A stretch of 47,572 nucleotides of DNA from AC-37 sp036386455 (GTDB taxonomy: Bacteria > Actinomycetota > Thermoleophilia > Solirubrobacterales > Thermoleophilaceae): contig DASVVS010000118.1 of NCBI GenBank assembly GCA_036386455.1, positions 1 to 47,572 of the forward strand, given 5' to 3'. Each line of letters starts with the position of its first letter. The first letter of the stretch is position 1. Of this stretch, positions 42,837-47,572 are shown piece by piece. The position numbers and the translations under genes are program-made. A model generated the notes under the pieces. It was not told where the DNA came from, did not search any database, and was given only the letters and a program-made list of their open reading frames with translations.

Positions 42837-45800
42837 TCAGCGAACGCTGAACGACCGGCTGTTCTTGCGCGAGACGCGGCGCTCGAGGTTGCCGCTCTGG
42901 TCCACTCCGGTCACCCGCAGGCGGTAGCGCCCGCGCGGGATCTTGACCGTCCTCTTGAGCGTCCACTCGATCTTGCGCGTCTTCAGGTTGTACCTGCCCT
43001 TCGCGCGCAGCTTCGTGGGCCGCCCGCAGGAGCGCCGCTTGCCGAGCCGCCCGGTGGCCTCGACGAACCGGCACTTGCGGCCCTCGCGCTTGGAGACCGA
43101 GACGGTGACGGCGAGACCGTTGAGGGCCTTGGCGGCCGAGGCGTCCTTGCAGCCACGATCGGCGGTACGCCCCCGCACGTAGAGCCGCTTGCGCCCGACC
43201 CTGGTGCTCTTGGTGCTGATCGACGAACGCGGAGCGGTGCCATCGGCGCACGAGCTGATCAAGCCGGCGACGTCCTGCAGCTCCGGAGGTGTCCCGGGTT
43301 GGATGGAGCGGGTGGCGACGACGACGGTGGGCCCCACGTTCCCCTGGTCGTCGACCGCGCGGATGTTGAGGTACCGCGACAGCGTCCCCCCCAGCCCGAT
43401 TCCCTCGATCAGCCCCGGCCCGGCGAGATCGTCGCGCCGCTTGACCACCGGGATCGGATCGCCCTCCTCGAACGTGGCCCCCGTCAGCGGCCGGTCCGAC
43501 TGCACGAGCTCGTAGCCGGCGACCTTGCCGCACATCAGGTCGTCGCCCGGCGCGCGCAGCGTGATCCCCGCGGTGAACAGCTTCACGTCCAGCGGCCTGC
43601 CGGGACCGACCGCGTCGCGCGAGTAGTCGCCCGAGTTGGCCAGGTCGTGGTGGAAGCGCGGCCAGGACCCGAGGGGTCGCGCGCCCGCGCCGCACGGCGG
43701 CGCGTCCGTCGAGTAGGCCAGCAGCGCGCCGCCGCGGGTGGCTGCCACCACCACGCGCCGGGCGGCCGGGTCGCTGTCGAGCGTTCCGAACGTCCCGATC
43801 AGCGGGTTCGCCACCGTCCAGTCGGAGGTGAGCTTGGGGAAGCCGCCCACGGCCTGGCCGCTCCCGTCGAACGCCTGGAGGTCGAGGTGGGCCGAGGCGG
43901 CGACCACCTCCTCGGAGGCGCCCGCGTCGACGTTCGCCACCGACGGTCCGGTCAGGAACTGCAGGTCGTTCATCCGCGCCGGGAAGCCCTGCCTGAAGCG
44001 CCCGCTGGTGGGGTCCCACGCGGCCAGCTGGTCCTGCCCCGTGGTCTGGTACTCCGGCAGCAGCACGTCGAGCGCGCGGCCGAGCCCGGCGACCGGGCCG
44101 AGCAGCGAGACCCCGCCGCCCACGTCGCCGAACGCCGGGTGCCCCACCGCCGGGAACGCCGGGCGGTCCGCGGCATTCCCGGTGCCGCCGTCGGTGTCCA
44201 TCGACACGTCGCGGCCGTTCTGGCGCCCGAGGCACGAGGTCCCGTCGCCGTTGAAGACGTACGCCACTCCCGTGTTGCCGAACGCCCCCACCTTCGACCC
44301 GCCCCCGCCGCTCGGGCACTGCACCGGCGCGATCGCCGGCGCGCCCGTCACGCCCTCGCCCACGACCGGCAGGAGATGCGGCTGCAGCAGCGCCATCTTC
44401 GCCGGCCAGCCCGGCACGATCCAGTCGCGCGAGGTGAGGCTGCCGTCGCGCTCGCCCTCCGGCTTGATGGCGAACAGGCGCGTGTTGGCGTTCGCCAGCG
44501 CGCCGGTCTGCGCAGCCGCCTGCGCGCTCGCGGCGTTGTTGCCGCTGATGTTGGTCCCGCCCTCGTCGCCCTCGCCCGCGAGGTACTCCTCGTTCGTGCC
44601 GACGACGATCTCGGGCCGCCCGTCGCCCGCGATGTTGCCGAGCGCCGGCGTGTCGATGATCGCGCCCTGCAGCATCCCGTTGACCGCGTCGCCGGACGAG
44701 CCCGTCTTCGAGTTGTCGAACGTGACCTGGTGGGTGCGCGGGTCGACCGACTTGACCTTGCCCGGGTCCACGACCAGCACCGGATAGCCCGCGACGCCCG
44801 ACCCGTCGTGGTTGAAGGCGTACACGTGCCGGTCCATCGCGGCGGCCACCACCTCGAGCCGCCCGCCGTCGTCGCGGTCGAGGTCCACCGCGACCGGCGA
44901 GGCGATGAAGCCGCGCTGGGTCCGGTTGCGGGCGCCGACCCGCGCGTTCTCGAACGGCGACTGCGGCTTGCCGGAGTACGCCACGTCGGACGAGCGCTTC
45001 CAGAGGAGCTTCCCGCCCGCCGACCAGGCGTAGAGCTTGCCCTCGAAGTCGGTGACCACCACCTCGTAGACGCCGTCCCGGTCGAGGTCCGCGATCGCGA
45101 CCGACGAGAGCACCGCCCCGTGCGAGGTGCCGGCGGCGACCTCGCGGCTCGTGAACGCGCGCCCGCCCGCGTGGAGTGGCAGCGGATCCGTGCGCACGGG
45201 CCAGCCGGGCAGCTCGGAGCCGTCGCGGCGCATCGCGTGCACCCACCCGTCGGCGGTGCCGAAGACCAGCTCGTTGCGGTTGTCGCCGTCGAGGTCGGCG
45301 AACGCCGGCGAGGACTCGCCGTCGCTCGGCAGGCGCTTCGGGAAGCCGTCGAGCATGCTCTGGTCGCGGTGCAGGAAGAGGTTGCGGCGGTCCTCGCCGG
45401 TCGCGGTCACGCCCGGGTTCTCCTCGGCGCTCGTGGCCACCACTCGCACCACGAACCCGTACGGCTCCGCGTTCGGCCGCCCGTTCGAGGTCTGCCCCGC
45501 CCCCTGCCCGGTCTCGGGTCCGCGGAAGTCGCCGGCGTCCGGCGGGAAGCGCTCCTTCAGCGCCGCCACGTCGAGCGCCGCCACCGTGCCGTCGATCGGC
45601 TCGGTCCGTGACTCGCCGTTGCAAACCGGCGACGGCACCTCGGCGAAGTCCCCCGGCGGCGAGTCCGTGGTCAGGCGGTTGTTCGGATACGAGCCCGGCG
45701 CCACGTAGACCCGGCACGAGTACTTCGCCCCGCGCGCCCACACCTGAGCGTCGATCTGGGCGGTCGGCTTGGCCGGGTCCACCTGCGAGAACCACTCGGG

Positions 45801-47423
45801 CGAGGCGATCTCGACCTCGGGCGGCGTGAGCCCGTCGGCGGCTCGCCGCACCGCCCGGAAGGTGTTGATGCGGCCCCAGCCGTAGAACTGGTCGTGCCCG
45901 AAGCGCGCCGGGTAGCTGCGGCTCGCGGGCGGCGAGACGACCGGCCGGTTGCCGTTCACCTGCTGCTGGAGCGCGAGGTTGGGGTCCGTGCAGCCCGGCG
46001 CGGGCGACGGCGAGCACGACGGCTCGGGCTGCGGGCCGAGCACGGTCTGGTTGAAGTTCACGTCGTCGGGCTGGGTCTGCCCGTCGAAGCTGCCCGAGGC
46101 GATGATCTGCCTGACCTCGTTCGCGCTGAGCGGGCACGGGCTGCCGTCGACCCGCCTGCAGGTCGGGTGCGGTCTGAGCTTGCCCTGCTGCACGCCGTTC
46201 AGCGCCGCGCTCAGCACGAGGCCCGCCATCCCGGACCCCACCCCGACCGCGTCGGACGAGCAGCTCGTGCTCGGCACCGCGATCGCGATCTTCGACGAGA
46301 AGTTCGTGCAGCCGTTGAAGGTCAGGTACGAGCGCGGCGACTGGGCGGGCACGCCCTCCACGTCGAAGTACTTCGTGACCGAGTTGGTGATGACCGTGTG
46401 CTCGTGGCTCGAGGGGTAGTTGTGATGCTGCGCCGCCTCGTCGGCCGCCGACGCCATCACCACCACGCCGTGGTTGTACGCGTAGTCGATCGAGCGCTGC
46501 CCGAGCTGCGTGTTGTTGAGCGTGCCGAGCGCCTCCTGGATCACGAGCGCGCCGTTGTCCACGGCATAGATCACCGCCATGCCGAAGCGGTTGTCGTCGG
46601 CGACGAACGAGTCGCCCACGCGCATGTGCATCGCCATGCAGTTGGGGCAGGTGCCCGCCCACTGCACGTCGTTCCCCACCTCCGCGCTCGAGCCCTCCGC
46701 CTCGCCGGTCCCATGCTCGTACTGCACGTCGTCGTAGGGGTCGTTGTCGTCGTCGAGGTAGTCCCAGCCGACCATGTCGTCGGCGAACCCGTTGCCGTCG
46801 TCGTCATCGCCGTCGCTGAACGCGATCAGCACGTCCTGGGGGTCGAGCAGCGACGGGTTCACGTTGCGCGGCATGTCCTTGCGCAGGCGTGAGTCGCAGG
46901 CGTAGTCGAGGAGGTTGAAGACGTTGTCGCCGTTGGCGTCGTGGGCGTCGCCGTAGGAGCCGCAGCTCACGCCGCCCACCAGGTCGGGGCCGGAGTGGTT
47001 GGGCCGCGGCAGCTCGCCACGGTTGAGCCAGGTCTTGAAGCGAAGGTCGGCGTTCTTGGCGTCGTTCCACTCGAAACCCGAGTCGAGCACGGCGATCCTC
47101 ACGTCGGGCCGGCCGGTCGTGACCGTCCAGGCCGTGTCGCGCGTGGCGTCGACATCCGCCACGTGCGCTCCGCGAATCCCGAAGAGCTCACGCGGCTCGA
47201 GGTTCACCGGGAAGTTGTCCGCCTCGGGCGAGGCCGAGAACTTCCAGACGTTCTCCTCGCGGTCGTCGAGATCCTTCGGGACCTTGCCCTTCGGTGTCTT
47301 CAGGGTCGTGAAGTCGCGCTTGTCGCCGCCGGACTCGCTGTACGGGAACTCGGCGCGGGCAATCGTCGCGGCGCCGGCCAGGACTGCGACCGCTGCGACT
47401 ACGGCGATTAGAACGTGGCGCAC
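42837..47423 (-). CDS. Large secreted S8 subtilase with FG-GAP repeats
   Basis: This is a 1528-residue protein. The signal peptide ends near residue 24 (ARA). The peptidase domain (about 80-410) has Asp114 (IAVLDSGFEW), His237 (YEHGTGEAEG) and Ser397 (GVGSGMAGL). Asp-rich, calcium-type loops lie between (DGDDDDGNGF, DANGDNVFN). The Asn oxyanion position (usually GNE) reads ADE with Asp328, and the Ser motif is GSGMAG instead of GTSMAAP, so activity may be altered. About 690-1200 contains FG-GAP/VCBS propeller blades (FADLDGDNRNELVFG, IADLDRDGVYEVVV, GNIAGDGRPEIVVG). The C-terminal 150 residues form a basic beta-sandwich. It is probably extracellular. The start is GTG 47423 after a G-rich Shine-Dalgarno. 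Confidence 0.92.
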   Translation of the reverse strand: MRHVLIAVVAAVAVLAGAATIARAEFPYSESGGDKRDFTTLKTPKGKVPKDLDDREENVWKFSASPEADNFPVNLEPRELFGIRGAHVADVDATRDTAWTVTTGRPDVRIAVLDSGFEWNDAKNADLRFKTWLNRGELPRPNHSGPDLVGGVSCGSYGDAHDANGDNVFNLLDYACDSRLRKDMPRNVNPSLLDPQDVLIAFSDGDDDDGNGFADDMVGWDYLDDDNDPYDDVQYEHGTGEAEGSSAEVGNDVQWAGTCPNCMAMHMRVGDSFVADDNRFGMAVIYAVDNGALVIQEALGTLNNTQLGQRSIDYAYNHGVVVMASAADEAAQHHNYPSSHEHTVITNSVTKYFDVEGVPAQSPRSYLTFNGCTNFSSKIAIAVPSTSCSSDAVGVGSGMAGLVLSAALNGVQQGKLRPHPTCRRVDGSPCPLSANEVRQIIASGSFDGQTQPDDVNFNQTVLGPQPEPSCSPSPAPGCTDPNLALQQQVNGNRPVVSPPASRSYPARFGHDQFYGWGRINTFRAVRRAADGLTPPEVEIASPEWFSQVDPAKPTAQIDAQVWARGAKYSCRVYVAPGSYPNNRLTTDSPPGDFAEVPSPVCNGESRTEPIDGTVAALDVAALKERFPPDAGDFRGPETGQGAGQTSNGRPNAEPYGFVVRVVATSAEENPGVTATGEDRRNLFLHRDQSMLDGFPKRLPSDGESSPAFADLDGDNRNELVFGTADGWVHAMRRDGSELPGWPVRTDPLPLHAGGRAFTSREVAAGTSHGAVLSSVAIADLDRDGVYEVVVTDFEGKLYAWSAGGKLLWKRSSDVAYSGKPQSPFENARVGARNRTQRGFIASPVAVDLDRDDGGRLEVVAAAMDRHVYAFNHDGSGVAGYPVLVVDPGKVKSVDPRTHQVTFDNSKTGSSGDAVNGMLQGAIIDTPALGNIAGDGRPEIVVGTNEEYLAGEGDEGGTNISGNNAASAQAAAQTGALANANTRLFAIKPEGERDGSLTSRDWIVPGWPAKMALLQPHLLPVVGEGVTGAPAIAPVQCPSGGGGSKVGAFGNTGVAYVFNGDGTSCLGRQNGRDVSMDTDGGTGNAADRPAFPAVGHPAFGDVGGGVSLLGPVAGLGRALDVLLPEYQTTGQDQLAAWDPTSGRFRQGFPARMNDLQFLTGPSVANVDAGASEEVVAASAHLDLQAFDGSGQAVGGFPKLTSDWTVANPLIGTFGTLDSDPAARRVVVAATRGGALLAYSTDAPPCGAGARPLGSWPRFHHDLANSGDYSRDAVGPGRPLDVKLFTAGITLRAPGDDLMCGKVAGYELVQSDRPLTGATFEEGDPIPVVKRRDDLAGPGLIEGIGLGGTLSRYLNIRAVDDQGNVGPTVVVATRSIQPGTPPELQDVAGLISSCADGTAPRSSISTKSTRVGRKRLYVRGRTADRGCKDASAAKALNGLAVTVSVSKREGRKCRFVEATGRLGKRRSCGRPTKLRAKGRYNLKTRKIEWTLKRTVKIPRGRYRLRVTGVDQSGNLERRVSRKNSRSFSVR

Positions 47424-47454
47424 CGCTGCTCCCCCCCGGCGGGAGCATAGGCGC

Positions 47455-47470
47455 CGCGGCCGAGGCCGCG
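47455..47470 (-). terminator. GC hairpin between the edge gene and the subtilase
   Basis: CGCGGCC, GA, GGCCGCG: a perfect 7-bp stem 2 bp after the stop of the partial gene at the window edge. No U-tract follows; terminator function is uncertain. Confidence 0.35.
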
Positions 47471-47472
47471 CC

Positions 47473-47572
47473 TCAGGCGGCGCGCAGGCGGTCGCGATAG
47501 ACGCGGTAGTCGGCCCGGTCGGGCCGCAGCTGGGCTGCCAGCGCGAGGTGGCGGCGCGCCTCGTCGCGGCGG
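47473..47572 (-). CDS. C-terminus of a TPR-like protein (5' end outside window)
   Basis: Only the last 32 or so residues are inside the window, ending ADYRVYRDRLRAA before a TGA. The EARRHLALAAQLRPDRADY segment matches the end of a tetratricopeptide repeat (A..HL..A..L.P....Y). Nothing more can be said. Confidence 0.55.
   Translation of the reverse strand, partial: RRDEARRHLALAAQLRPDRADYRVYRDRLRAA

Noticed and set aside
42690..45611. 973-codon plus-strand open frame opposite the subtilase
   Set aside because: Shadow of the S8/FG-GAP gene; its translation is Arg/Val/Ala-rich without recognisable motifs.

Overview
The window is a high-GC bacterial chromosome segment with short intergenic gaps and many start/stop overlaps. 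It is most likely actinobacterial, and I infer a Thermoleophilia/Solirubrobacterales-type genome. The backbone on the minus strand follows an order known from actinobacteria such as Mycobacterium: rimP-nusA-ylxR-infB-ylxP-rbfA-nrnA-truB-ribF-rpsO, then pnp-M16 peptidase-dapB, then dapA-rnj. The taxonomic call is inference from gene order, composition and protein resemblance; no 16S gene is present.

Layout. Bases 1-2251: an alpha/beta hydrolase (haloalkane dehalogenase type, cut by the window edge) diverges from an overlapping arsR-SRPBCC-YCII-VOC operon. 2259-4208: a MarR repressor with a DHA2 drug exporter and a good palindromic operator. 4269-7240: an OmpR-type response regulator, its histidine kinase and an arginase-fold protein. 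7197-9751: dapA and RNase J. 9793-18410: accessory genes, including a DUF3052-like protein, a secreted beta-helix protein, a GNAT acetyltransferase, a 1553-residue glycine-rich secreted protein, a secreted matrixin-like metalloprotease with a PKD domain, and a small tail-anchored protein. 18497-22643: the most unusual locus, a 1000-residue catalase-LodA fusion followed by a LodB-like flavoprotein. 22640-26965: dapB, M16 peptidase and PNPase. 27053-30198: accessory genes between pnp and rpsO. 30213-39652: a long translation/RNA operon with a peroxiredoxin and a DsbA-like protein at its distal end, apparently controlled by a leader terminator. 39700-47572: accessory and secreted genes, including an AbiEi/DUF559 protein, dtd, a YbjN-like protein and a very large subtilase with FG-GAP repeats.

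How the genes work together. The LodA-type domain should make hydrogen peroxide while oxidising a primary amine or amino acid, and the fused catalase-like domain could remove it in place; LodB-type flavoproteins are needed to build the LodA quinone cofactor. The translation operon couples ribosome maturation, initiation, tRNA modification and FAD synthesis, and may be controlled by NusA acting on its own leader.

Two genome-style features recur. Nine genes have a TANNNT -10-like hexamer 6-8 nt before the start codon, which suggests leaderless mRNAs. Several genes have no ATG/GTG/TTG where homology puts the N-terminus: truB, the M16 peptidase, the dsbA-like gene, ylxR and the YbjN-like gene. 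Start/stop overlaps of ATGA, GTGA, TTGA and CTGA type all occur. No tRNA, rRNA, CRISPR array or insertion sequence was seen.
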